The notes under the pieces: model-generated
What the model was told of the DNA's origin: nothing
The model's input: only the letters and a program-made list of their open reading frames with translations
The model's database searches: none
NCBI GenBank assembly: GCA_028288625.1
Contig: JAQBNI010000025.1
Span: 1-43,745 of the forward strand
Length of the DNA stretch: 43,745 nt
Source: Bacteroidota bacterium
Lineage (GTDB): Bacteria; Bacteroidota; Bacteroidia; Chitinophagales; JADIYW01
Direction: 5' to 3'
Shown: positions 10,701 to 18,068 of the stretch, piece by piece
Layout: each line of letters starts with the position of its first letter
Position numbering within the stretch: the stretch's first letter is position 1
Program-made: the position numbers and the translations under genes

Positions 10701-11272
10701 ATGATGGCAGCGCGGGTATCTCGTTAATTGAATATGCCAGCATGGCAAAATTTATCGAGCAGGCATTTGAATGGGAGATCATGAGCTATATCTTCTACCC
10801 ATTTTATTGGGGCACCGACAGTGATTGGGAAACTTTATACGGCGGTAATGCGGACGATACACTTTTTGCAAAATTTATTCAAAGCGGTATGGCAAGAGTT
10901 ATTGTTACCGTTCGCCCGGGTTTTGAAGATGCAGTCAACTGGTTTTTAAATACCGGTCAAATATGGAATGGTATGTCAAGCCCTCCTGTGATCGGTGATG
11001 ATCTGTACCTCTCCATTGTGGAAGAATTGCAGGACCCGGAATATTATGTGGATGGAAGCTGGGAAACACGGGTGCCGAGTTCGCTCACCGTCATACAGGC
11101 AGGTATCATTGGCTTGGATGCATCAGGGTTGCCGTGTGAATGTAAGAGAGTGTACGACAGCGATGGCAATGTTATATCGGGTTCCAAAGATGAAATAAAG
11201 CAATACGACAGCACTTTCCTGCAAGGTGAAACGCATCAGGGTGTTGGCTATTGGGAAGTAAATGGAGATTAA
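7748..11272 (+). CDS. Large platform-type protein, paralog B (1174 aa)
   Basis: This is a close paralog of the gene at 4110, collinear over its length. The chosen ATG at 7748 gives METKIKNTLYRFTS, which aligns with the first residues of paralog A. A GTG at 7718 would add ten residues with no counterpart in A. The N-terminal helical part, the CCYVPGEVSHIEN core, the Glu/Thr-rich coiled coil and the C-terminal EWEIMSYIFYPFYWG and VRPGFEDAVNWF blocks are nearly identical to A. The main difference is a Gly/Asp/Pro linker (about residues 480-515, GGGGDPGGDPGGDDDPGDE) just before the conserved core. The gene follows A by 74 bases, so the pair looks like a tandem duplication that diverged in the middle beta segment and linker. 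Function unknown. Confidence 0.85.
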   Translation: METKIKNTLYRFTSFRKPELISDEKKEFFFVHHLRASESVLYATTEEAFQTKLDDFEAVSGNVKDRDTLKALNPGLYNFGVWLLQNRESVTASDYIIKKDEFGATLLDEAPSTTNEDLVWDNFIYQISRHTDENAREAAMVLLYANYILSKIAVVSGLLPGDTTLNLTGPQLKRLLQARIVRPEYLAFSATPVSTPGGDNTLANETQEQFDSALKASDSNFNISKLKKLQKELGLAAIKYYKAEDAHLKAYQAQYNEDYNDYLEALANPPEDLTAPVYNYTPLQQLDPAVLAVQLSTQSFDLFSQLQSEEILTFGDMNNLIDEKVTDNSSTVFQNKSFAKGFTILTGGFVIPNTGGGNPMNNYSYTIQSKQNASGKWYFILAIKFPGTQTVETISYNVSDDDGIIENSTYAEFNTYNTISTGILFEDGLPLTGLTEVIIDVQLISSTGRKYTLSETVVLGDDPVQGILEMGPLHGQIDLPDTEEPGGGGDPGGDPGGDDDPGDEESGGGTTEDTVPSYTKYGVTRLGIADYRRVEQTICCYVPGEVSHIENVMSREYKERSTKRLRRSENTSTTEKSTETESLTDTTSTERNELHQEMSKMQQESMDFNASAGIKYTAGVTFHADAAFSYHNNKEESNSQARTQAKELTARAMDRVVTKVREERINKIIDEFTEENKHGFDNREGNNHISGVYRWVDKIYTNEIFNYGKRLMYEFMIPEPAKFHLLYSAGPHQNFDLVKPVDPRTAGLATFKNVDTITYATWASAYNADVEAPPRYWLYVGKSYSGEGVDGKSSYNFNDFKIPEGYRAVSLGWKFNTKKDYEGNNMSGWLIIANNSIPIIKAGYDPSGWDTYYKEDSFSLSDYNAETIPVSLVTWDVGAFALNINVLFVGTDEFMIKWQIATFNKIIQAYEDKLAEYELKLAELQSQVMEERRTNPLFNRDIENMVLRKNCISYILGYDYLGKNFQKRTGDYLYQHSITPNAVNDDGSAGISLIEYASMAKFIEQAFEWEIMSYIFYPFYWGTDSDWETLYGGNADDTLFAKFIQSGMARVIVTVRPGFEDAVNWFLNTGQIWNGMSSPPVIGDDLYLSIVEELQDPEYYVDGSWETRVPSSLTVIQAGIIGLDASGLPCECKRVYDSDGNVISGSKDEIKQYDSTFLQGETHQGVGYWEVNGD

Positions 11273-11317
11273 CCAATCATCTTTAATTTCTTATTACATA
11301 AAAATAATTTTAGCATT

Positions 11318-12211
11318 ATGGCAATACAAACAAGGTCGATCTTAAAATCTTATTTCGAAACAGGGGATAAGCCTACGCAGCAGCAATTTGCAAACCTGAT
11401 AGATAGCATGGCGATGGTAACGGACGCTCCAGGAACGGGTTCCGAGTCCATTCCTGTTGCAACTTCAATGACTGCAGCTGATGTGGGTAAGCTTGCCATG
11501 CTGGATTATGATGGGATCATTAAAGTGTACCATAAAACTCCTGCTATTATAGGAATTAAGGGTAAGTGGAAAATTAAATTTTTAAGTCTTTCCCAGCCAT
11601 ACGCATCTTTTGCATTTGCAGACGACAACGGTAAAATAAATGTTTTGGCGGATGCCTGGAATTCCGGCGCCGCTACCCCGGAAGACGAGGCAGCCGCATT
11701 CCTCGCATACATTAACAGCGCTTACAGTCCTGTTCTTACTGCAACTGCAGGAATAAATCCGGATGAAGTTTTAATTGAGCAGGTAAGTACAAAGCTTATG
11801 GACCAGGTACCGATTACAAATACTTCAGCATTTATAATCCATACGGAAACCGAACCCAGCGCAGGAATCTCCAGCAGCGCAAGGAGGATCTGTGTAGGCG
11901 TAATTAAAAGTGTGAACGAAACCGAGCATACTGCAGTATTTGATGATATCATTGTACTGCCCATAGTGAATGCCCCAGATGTTTTGTCTGTTTTGGGAAA
12001 TTTAGAAAATGCATACATGATTTTAATGCTTTATTATTTAATGCAGCTTGTTGCAATTCCAACTGATGACGGTAAAGTAAGGGCAATTACAACAGATGAA
12101 ATTGACAGCGGATCGTTTGCTTTAAATTCCGTCTACAATTTGTTGTATATATATATTAAACCGCATGCCGATCCGGGTAAATATTATTTCTTAAAGAGAG
12201 GGTTTGGGTAA
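11318..12211 (+). CDS. LKSYFETGDKPTQ-tagged protein (297 aa)
   Basis: Residues 9-21 are identical to the tag in the 760-aa protein at 1588 (LKSYFETGDKPTQ), and both continue with a LIDSM segment, so the two share an N-terminal module but differ after it. The rest is a soluble mixed alpha/beta protein. A hydrophobic helix-like stretch lies near residues 225-245 (NLENAYMILMLYYLMQLVA). There is no signal peptide. The gene lies between platform paralog B and the nuclease toxin, 45 and 32 bases from them, so it is probably in one transcript with both. An adaptor or loading role between platform and effector is inferred from position only; a structural fibre component is the alternative. Confidence 0.7.
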   Translation: MAIQTRSILKSYFETGDKPTQQQFANLIDSMAMVTDAPGTGSESIPVATSMTAADVGKLAMLDYDGIIKVYHKTPAIIGIKGKWKIKFLSLSQPYASFAFADDNGKINVLADAWNSGAATPEDEAAAFLAYINSAYSPVLTATAGINPDEVLIEQVSTKLMDQVPITNTSAFIIHTETEPSAGISSSARRICVGVIKSVNETEHTAVFDDIIVLPIVNAPDVLSVLGNLENAYMILMLYYLMQLVAIPTDDGKVRAITTDEIDSGSFALNSVYNLLYIYIKPHADPGKYYFLKRGFG

Positions 12212-12243
12212 CATAATAATTTTTAATTCTAGGTATATCTAAA

Positions 12244-14775
12244 ATGGGAGAAGATAATAATATTCCGGAAGTACCTGTTGTATCAACATATAACAGCCTT
12301 TTTGATAGTATAAGTCAGCAGGTAGCCAACAACAGTCCTTTCGGTACAAACAGCGGTTTTTACATCATCCCATCTTTAAATAAAGAAGATTTTAAAGGGG
12401 AATTTTACTATGATGTAATTGACTTTGACATGTTGGCAAAAGATTTAAAAGATAAATTGCTGTCAAGAAAAATTCAATTTGATTACAGTATATACACTTC
12501 CAAGCTGACAAAAATTGTCGAAAATTCTGATCCCGAAGAGATGCCCTCCTCGGAAGAAAAAAAAAGCAAGCCTTTCACTTATTATAAAGATAAAACCGTA
12601 GCAAGCGCTTATTTCCTTGGCAGCAGGCTGAATACATTACAATGGTACTTAGATGGGGCGATATACAGTGAAGTGTTCTATAAGGATGACCTCATAACCT
12701 ATGGTTTAACGTTTCCGTTCCACGGCACGCAGGATTATAGAAAAGAGCCTGCAACCGGCACCGAATCTCCCACGGATGTTACATATGATGACCGGTTTGA
12801 TGCGATCATTCTTAAATCCACATCTATAGAGGATATCCAGAGATTCTATAAATTTATCCGTGGAGCTGCTGATACTGAAGCCATCAAAAAAAATATCGTA
12901 TCGCGTTTTAATGATTTCTTTAAAAAAGCTAATGGAAATGCGGCTCAACTAAAATATTTATATGAACAAGCCCCGGATTTTGTATTGCTGGCAAGAGACA
13001 AGGAAGCGCTATGGAATGATTTGCTGTTATTAATTAACTATGATGATAAAGGCACGTTCAGCTTTTTAAAAGATGCCAGTACCCCTGTTATCAAAATACT
13101 TCAAGGCATTGATGACTTGGGATTTTTATACGATAAGTTCAGCGATAACAGCGGTAAAACCGATAAAAACGGTAATGAGATGGGAGCCAAGCTGATTAAA
13201 AGGATATATGAAGATTTAAACGGGGAATCGGAGTATGAGGGAAGTGTTACATCCAATAAAATTGTTTTTACTTCCGTTCTTACCACCATCTGTTGGGCCA
13301 ATTTTGATAAGTTAGCGTTTAGCGGTGCGACTTTTCGTGTTGGTAAAGATGATAGTGAAGTAGACTATAAAGTGGACAGCAACCTTCGGGAAAGCAAGGA
13401 CCGCTATCCCGATCAGATTTTTTTGAGACAAGGCTACATAGGTCCTTATGACGGAAGGACATTTTATATGCACGAGTATAAGGAAAACTACGATCCGCTG
13501 GAAATGGTTACGCTAATAACCTATGATGAGGAATATAACGAAATTCCGGTATTGGTCTCAGCGATATACCTGAAAGCTATTGCCGATCAGGAAGAATGGA
13601 AACGTATCATGTTTTACGTACGTGTCGGTTTTGATATTATCCTGGCTGCCGTTTCTATTGCCACCCTGGTTACCGGACCCCAGTTCCTGCTGTTTGCGAT
13701 AAGCCTTGTCGATTTTGGCTTAGCTACCAAGGACATACAAATGGCGATGGATGAATCTGAGCTGATGAAAACCCCGAGCGGGCGTGAATATGTAAAAACG
13801 TGGAACAAGATCTACATGCTGGGAGGTATTGCCACTGCGGCGCCGCTACTGCTGCGGACTGCATTAAATTTAGGCGCAAAGCTGCTCGAAACCTTAACGG
13901 TTGCCAATGCCCGGAATTTTGTAATAAGCCTGATGATACGGGTGATTACCGAAAAAAATATTCTTTTTAAAAAACTGACAATAGAATTTTTAGAAAATGG
14001 AGAAAAAGTTTACCAGGTATCGAACAGGTTATTAGCCATAGCGCCGATAAACAGGCTTTATAAAGTCGGGGTACGGATATTCAGAGGAGTAAATGCAGCT
14101 GAAAAAATAGAGAGTTTCTTTGTGTTATACAGGGGTGAAATAATATCTTTCGGATTACCCAAGAAATTACGGGAAGATTTACAATATGCACTTAAAGCAT
14201 TTGGGGAAAAAGATATCATTAAATTCTTAGATGAGCTTTGGGCAAGAGTTCCTAAATTAACGGATGATGGCAAATATTGGACTTGTACAAACGATGCAAA
14301 GTCAGAATTACGATGGGACAACCTGAAAGGAGTAAATCGTATTTTGCGAGATGAAAAAAGCATTCAAGCTCATATAGAAGTGTTATCAAGAGGTACAGCT
14401 GCCAATAAGTGGGTGAGTGCAGTTGCTGATGAATTGCGCAAAATTGATAAATTGACAGACATAAATAATATAGTGAATAATCTTTCCTCAAAACAAATTG
14501 CTGGGGATTTTGATGTGGCAAGTAATAAATTTCTAATAGAATGTAAAGAAAGCATAACAAAAAATTTAGATACCCCAGAATTTAGAGATCAAATGGATAA
14601 ATATCTAAACCCCAAAAATAAAAATTTTATCAATCTAAAAGATAAAAAAGTCGTTTTGGCAATTGGAAAATATGACGATATAAGAACTTTATCACACCCA
14701 TTCCTAAAAGAATTAGAAAAAAATGGTGTACAAATTGTTACAAATATTAATCAAATAAAAAAATTGAAGCCGTGA
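12244..14775 (+). CDS. Polymorphic toxin with C-terminal PD-(D/E)XK nuclease
   Basis: This 843-residue protein has a long soluble N-terminal part, a hydrophobic region at about residues 456-560 (FDIILAAVSIATLVTGP, then LLLRTALNLGAKLL) that could help membrane passage, and a C-terminal tip of about 120 residues. The tip holds GDFDV (754-758) and IECK (E766, K768), the D-x8-E-x-K signature of restriction-endonuclease-fold toxins. It would therefore cut DNA or RNA in a competitor cell. G+C falls from about 52% (62 of 120 bases, 13621-13740) to 25% (74 of 300, 14461-14760), as expected for an exchangeable toxin tip. The stop TGA overlaps the GTG start of the next gene (GTGA), coupling toxin to immunity. 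No experimental function can be claimed. Confidence 0.75.
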   Translation: MGEDNNIPEVPVVSTYNSLFDSISQQVANNSPFGTNSGFYIIPSLNKEDFKGEFYYDVIDFDMLAKDLKDKLLSRKIQFDYSIYTSKLTKIVENSDPEEMPSSEEKKSKPFTYYKDKTVASAYFLGSRLNTLQWYLDGAIYSEVFYKDDLITYGLTFPFHGTQDYRKEPATGTESPTDVTYDDRFDAIILKSTSIEDIQRFYKFIRGAADTEAIKKNIVSRFNDFFKKANGNAAQLKYLYEQAPDFVLLARDKEALWNDLLLLINYDDKGTFSFLKDASTPVIKILQGIDDLGFLYDKFSDNSGKTDKNGNEMGAKLIKRIYEDLNGESEYEGSVTSNKIVFTSVLTTICWANFDKLAFSGATFRVGKDDSEVDYKVDSNLRESKDRYPDQIFLRQGYIGPYDGRTFYMHEYKENYDPLEMVTLITYDEEYNEIPVLVSAIYLKAIADQEEWKRIMFYVRVGFDIILAAVSIATLVTGPQFLLFAISLVDFGLATKDIQMAMDESELMKTPSGREYVKTWNKIYMLGGIATAAPLLLRTALNLGAKLLETLTVANARNFVISLMIRVITEKNILFKKLTIEFLENGEKVYQVSNRLLAIAPINRLYKVGVRIFRGVNAAEKIESFFVLYRGEIISFGLPKKLREDLQYALKAFGEKDIIKFLDELWARVPKLTDDGKYWTCTNDAKSELRWDNLKGVNRILRDEKSIQAHIEVLSRGTAANKWVSAVADELRKIDKLTDINNIVNNLSSKQIAGDFDVASNKFLIECKESITKNLDTPEFRDQMDKYLNPKNKNFINLKDKKVVLAIGKYDDIRTLSHPFLKELEKNGVQIVTNINQIKKLKP

Positions 14776-15239
14776 GTTACTCAGTACATCTTTTAAACCA
14801 AACTTATATGGAAGAACAGGATCTCGCTGTTAATATGGAAAAGGCAGCAAAAAATCTTAATTTGAACTTTGCATTAGAAAACGAGGAAATTATGAAATAC
14901 ACGGTTTCTAATCCTCAAACCTTTGCGACATTGGAAATATATATTAATACGAAAGAGAAGTTTAATTATGCCATTAATAATGAGTATTACCCCAAAATTA
15001 CAGGGTATGGACCTAATATTATAATCGGATATGGGTATGGTGGTAAAGATGAAATCTTAATTCCTTTTTTACGCGAGTTTTTAAAAGATTATACAGAAGT
15101 GGTAGTTTATGTAGGCGAGAATCTACCTAGCGAAGTCGATTACTATGTATACACTAAAGATGATATAGATAGTTTTACTACGACGAATGAATATGCATTT
15201 ACAGATCACCCTCCAAAAGACATGGGAAACTATGCTTAA
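14772..15239 (+). CDS. Probable immunity protein to the nuclease toxin, type A copy 1
   Basis: This is a 155-residue soluble acidic protein starting at GTG, with four bases overlapping the toxin stop codon. Start choice is supported by the duplicate at 15834, which begins at the equivalent codon and overlaps a toxin-tip relic in the same way. It is rich in Tyr and acidic residues, has a central ITGYGPNIIIGY segment, and ends in FTDHPPKDMGNYA. It shares a layout with the type B protein at 15266 (a QDLAVNMEKAA-like helix, a GYGP loop, then FLREFLKDY and YTKDDID), so A and B are distant paralogs. Cytoplasmic location fits neutralisation of a nuclease. Immunity is inferred from position, coupling and duplication, not from a named family. 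Confidence 0.72.
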   Translation: MSYSVHLLNQTYMEEQDLAVNMEKAAKNLNLNFALENEEIMKYTVSNPQTFATLEIYINTKEKFNYAINNEYYPKITGYGPNIIIGYGYGGKDEILIPFLREFLKDYTEVVVYVGENLPSEVDYYVYTKDDIDSFTTTNEYAFTDHPPKDMGNYA

Positions 15240-15265
15240 ACAAATTATTCTACACTTTTTATAAA

Positions 15266-15715
15266 ATGGCACATGGATTATTTATTATAAGCACCACCTT
15301 TATAGATAAAAATGAAATGGTTCAAAAGATGGAAGCAATATCTTCTATAATGGGGATGTATTTATCTGCAGATGATGAGTATAATATTGACATCTGGATT
15401 CCCGAAGAAATAACATTGAAAATACTCTTTCAGTCGCAGGATAGGTATAATGAATTAAAAGCGGATGGCTATTGGGGTGAAGGCTATGGTCCGTTATTTT
15501 CAATTACAGTTATAGGCAAATGGAGGTGTGAAGATGAAACAACCTTTCCATTTGTAAAGGCATTCTTAAAAGAATACCCGGATTTATTAGTTTTTAATGA
15601 AGAAATCCCGGGAGGTAAACCACTTACGTACACTAAAGAAAATTTAGATGCAATGACAGGTAATAATACCTTTGCTTCAGTATTTACACAGCCGCCGCAA
15701 GAAAACCTTACATAG
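15266..15715 (+). CDS. Probable immunity protein, type B copy 1
   Basis: This is a 149-residue soluble protein with the same overall layout as the type A gene upstream: an N-terminal strand and helix (TFIDKNEMVQKMEAI), a GYGPLFSITVIG core, a FVKAFLKEYPDLLVFNEE segment, and a TYTKENLDAM segment near the end. It starts 26 bases after the type A stop. A second, frameshifted copy lies at 16321. The likely role is immunity against a variant of the same nuclease tip, or against another toxin once present here. There is no signal peptide or membrane helix, consistent with a cytoplasmic target. Confidence 0.65.
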   Translation: MAHGLFIISTTFIDKNEMVQKMEAISSIMGMYLSADDEYNIDIWIPEEITLKILFQSQDRYNELKADGYWGEGYGPLFSITVIGKWRCEDETTFPFVKAFLKEYPDLLVFNEEIPGGKPLTYTKENLDAMTGNNTFASVFTQPPQENLT

Positions 15716-15762
15716 AATATTTAAAGGTGTCTTATCACCCAATTTTTGGCTTGTGTCATCTC

Positions 15763-15837
15763 CACCTCAAAGAATTAGAAAAACGAGGAGTGCAAATTGT
15801 TACCAATATTGATCAAATAAAAAAATTAAAACCATGA
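15763..15837 (+). pseudogene. Relic of the nuclease toxin C-terminal tip
   Basis: The frame encodes HLKELEKRGVQIVTNIDQI and five more residues before TGA. The last residues of the toxin at 12244 read FLKELEKNGVQIVTNINQI and then the same ending KKLKP, so only the extreme C-terminus is preserved, without start codon or catalytic residues. TGA overlaps the ATG of the immunity copy at 15834 (ATGA), repeating the GTGA overlap of the intact pair. This is the footprint of a tandem duplication or displaced toxin tip, of the kind known for orphan CdiA-CT/Rhs-CT modules. Confidence 0.9.
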
Positions 15838-16295
15838 GTTTCGAAGTACACCTGTTAAGCCAAGATTATGTTGAAGAACAGGATCTAGCTGTTAATATAG
15901 AGAAGGCTGCAAAAAATCTTAATCTAAATTTTAGATTAGCAAGTGAAGAAGATATGAAATACACGGTTTCTAACCCTCAAACCTTTGCGACATTGGAAAT
16001 ATATATTAATACGAAAGAGGAATTTGATTATGCCGTTGCTAATGATTATTATCCTAAAATTACAGGGTATGGACCAAATATTATAATTGGTTATAGCCGC
16101 AAGGATGAAATTTTAATTTCTTTTTTACGCGAGTTTTTAAAAGATTATACAGAAATGATAGTTTATGTAGGCGAGAATCTGCCCAACGAAATTAATTACT
16201 ATGTTTATAGTAAGGATGATATCGATAGTTTCATTACTACAACTGGATACGCTTTTACAGATCACCCTCCAAAAGATATGGGAAACTACGCTTAA
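15834..16295 (+). CDS. Probable immunity protein, type A copy 2
   Basis: This 153-residue paralog of the gene at 14772 has very similar sequence throughout, and one stretch of roughly 60 bases (15953-16018 against 14891-14956) is nearly identical. Differences cluster in the first 45 residues and at the loop after IIIGY, where this copy lacks the extra Gly-Tyr-Gly. Its ATG overlaps the stop of the toxin-tip relic by four bases. The distance from copy 1 (1062 bases) nearly equals that between the two type B copies (1055), so one duplicated unit explains both. It may protect against a slightly different toxin tip. Confidence 0.7.
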   Translation: MSFEVHLLSQDYVEEQDLAVNIEKAAKNLNLNFRLASEEDMKYTVSNPQTFATLEIYINTKEEFDYAVANDYYPKITGYGPNIIIGYSRKDEILISFLREFLKDYTEMIVYVGENLPNEINYYVYSKDDIDSFITTTGYAFTDHPPKDMGNYA

Positions 16296-16320
16296 CTAAT
16301 TATGCTGTACCTTTCATAAC

Positions 16321-16772
16321 ATGACACATAGAGTATTTATTACAAGTCAAACCTTTTTGAATAAAAATGAAATGATTCAAAAGATGGAAGCAATATCTTC
16401 TTCAATAGGTATGTATTTAACCATTGATGACGAATATCATATCCATATATCTATTCCGGAGGAAATTACTCTGGAAATACTTTTTAAATCGGAGGAAAAA
16501 TATAATGATTAAAATCGGACGGATATTGGGGTGAAGGCTATGGTCCGTTATTTTCAATAACGGTTATAGGAAAATGGAGCGATGAAGATGAAACAACTTT
16601 TCCATTTGTAAAAGCATTCTTAGAAGAATACCCGGATTTGCTGGTTTTTAATGAAGAAGTCGAGGGAGGTAAACCATTTACCTATACTAAAGAAAACATA
16701 GATGCAATGGTTGGTAATAATAATTTTGCTTCAGTATTTACGCAGCCACCGCAGGAAAACAATAGATTTTAA
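16321..16772 (+). pseudogene. Type B immunity gene copy 2, broken by a one-base deletion
   Basis: The first 63 codons match the type B gene at 15266 (start MTHRVFITSQTFLNKNEM) and then hit TAA at 16510-16512. Dropping into the frame beginning at 16509 restores the match (LKSDGYWGEGYGPLFSITV, later KPFTYTKENIDAM and FTQPPQEN) up to TAA 16770-16772. Compared with copy 1, a single A is missing where GAATTA became GATTA. The rest is well preserved, so the inactivation looks recent. Confidence 0.88.
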
Positions 16773-16799
16773 AGGTGCGATTGGCACTCCACCTTAAAA
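16767..16799 (+). terminator. Hairpin at the end of the nuclease/immunity module
   Basis: TTTTAAAGGTG and CACCTTAAAA form a stem with a one-base bulge around a 12-base loop, just where the last immunity copy ends and before the next promoter element. There is no clean T-run after it, so terminator strength is uncertain. A similar AAAGGTG start lies after the first type B copy at 15722. Confidence 0.45.
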
Positions 16800-16862
16800 G
16801 TGTTTTCACCAAATGAATATGGTAGTGTACACCAATTATTATCTGATAATTCTGTTCAAACA

Positions 16863-16931
16863 ACCGCTTACTCATTAAAATTGCCGTTTACTCATTTCCC
16901 GCATTTATTTATTAGCTATTGCGTATATATG
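16863..16931 (+). promoter_or_regulatory. Repeated cis element, site A (direct repeat plus TATATATG)
   Basis: Half-sites ACCGCTTACTCATT (16863) and CCGTTTACTCATT (16884) are 20 bp apart, and TATATATG begins at 16924, 40 bp after the second. The same arrangement occurs at 17971, 26026, 31150 and 32400. Half-sites resemble the 9-bp LytTR direct-repeat consensus, though the period is 20 rather than the usual 21-22 bp. The lipoprotein gene at 16995 starts 63 bases after the TATATATG. Confidence 0.7.
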
Positions 16932-16994
16932 TCATTGCTATTGTTCTCAACTAAATAACTATGATATCCCATTGATCACTTTTAAAATACAACT

Positions 16995-17426
16995 ATGAAA
17001 AATAAATTTATGCTCGCGCTCTTAATTGCCTGCCTTTCTTTACCGGGTTGTTCAGGCTTGCATTTCAGTCAATCAGCTTATTGCAGGGACAAGCAAATAG
17101 TGAAAACCGCCTCTGCGTTAATTGATAAAAGCGGGGATAACTATAGTAATCATCAGACCGAGGTTACGCAGTTTCAAGCCTCGGTAAATGACGCCCTGGC
17201 AGAAGAGAAAAAAAGAGGGTTCAATCATATTACCGTTAAAATGTTTGAATCTGTAATAAAAGATAAGGGTAATGTATTCGATCTGCTGAAGATCTGGCAA
17301 ACACAGGGCACACTTTCCCCGGCGTTTAAGGATGCAGGAAAGCCTGAAGCAGAGCGGTTACTCAATACCATTGCAGAATTGGAAAAATATAAAAAGAAAG
17401 ATGATGCTGTAATAAATTGTCCGTAA
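16995..17426 (+). CDS. Lipoprotein of unknown function (143 aa)
   Basis: The N-terminus has a short positive region, a hydrophobic core and the lipobox SLPGC with Cys19, so it should be exported and lipid-anchored. The mature part is charged and mostly helical, with two more Cys residues (Cys30 region and the C-terminal NCP) that could pair in the periplasm. It is the first gene behind cis element site A and is followed 26 bases later by a helical 115-aa protein, probably in the same transcript. Its location among effector modules allows an immunity or envelope-accessory role, but no family is recognised. Confidence 0.75.
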   Translation: MKNKFMLALLIACLSLPGCSGLHFSQSAYCRDKQIVKTASALIDKSGDNYSNHQTEVTQFQASVNDALAEEKKRGFNHITVKMFESVIKDKGNVFDLLKIWQTQGTLSPAFKDAGKPEAERLLNTIAELEKYKKKDDAVINCP

Positions 17427-17452
17427 TTATTGATCACGTTTAAATTATTTTT

Positions 17453-17800
17453 ATGCCATACGATTATAAAGAATTATTATCCGAAATTAAGGATGGAATA
17501 ACAGAACTCGCAAAAAACACAGTGGAAAAATACAAGGATGCTGCAATAGCCGATTCCAAAGAGTTTTTATCTCACATTGAAGAAAATTTAAAGAAGTGGA
17601 CCGACCTGTTAGCGCAAAAGAAAATTACTACAGCGGAATATGAGTGGCTCTTGCAAAGCCAGAAAGAATATTTAAAAATGGATGGATTAAAATTAGCCGG
17701 GCTTGCGGAGATCCGCGCGGCACAATTTGCCGGAGGTATCCTCAACCTTATTGCCAATACCGCTTTTAAATTTTTAGAACAAAAAGTAGGTCCTCTTTAG
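17453..17800 (+). CDS. Helical protein of unknown function (115 aa)
   Basis: The protein is almost entirely alpha-helical and charged over residues 1-85, with heptad-like spacing (ELLSEIKDGITELAKNTVEK). A hydrophobic C-terminal helix follows (IRAAQFAGGILNLIANTAFKF) that could contact a membrane or partner. There is no signal peptide. It lies 26 bases after the lipoprotein gene and probably shares the transcript started at site A. The shape would suit a chaperone or small structural partner, but this is only an impression. Confidence 0.65.
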   Translation: MPYDYKELLSEIKDGITELAKNTVEKYKDAAIADSKEFLSHIEENLKKWTDLLAQKKITTAEYEWLLQSQKEYLKMDGLKLAGLAEIRAAQFAGGILNLIANTAFKFLEQKVGPL

Positions 17801-17970
17801 CAAATTTTTTTTTAATTAAAATAACTATTGTTAACGTAAACGATTACATGACGCTTCTATTTGTAGGATTGAATGTTCATCTATTAGTCTATTGGAGCCC
17901 ATTATCTTGTAGATCATACATTATAGGTGAATAGCTACATGGAATGCTCATATGTCGGTTCTCCGTAAAT

Positions 17971-18039
17971 ACCGTTTAATCATCCAAACGACCGTTCACT
18001 CATTTAATAATTGACGTATCCTTTATCGGAATATATTTA
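17971..18039 (+). promoter_or_regulatory. Repeated cis element, site B (degenerate -10)
   Basis: Half-sites ACCGTTTAATCATC (17971) and ACCGTTCACTCATT (17991) are 20 bp apart. TATATTTA begins at 18032, exactly 40 bp after the CCGTT of the second half-site, where the other sites have TATATATG. The next plus-strand gene starts only at 18664, so a transcript from here would run antisense through the protease gene at 18069-18626. The remaining 17801-18068 shows no gene, only an AT-rich stretch after the preceding stop codon. Confidence 0.55.
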
Positions 18040-18068
18040 TAGATTACTGTAAAAAATTATATAAAAAC

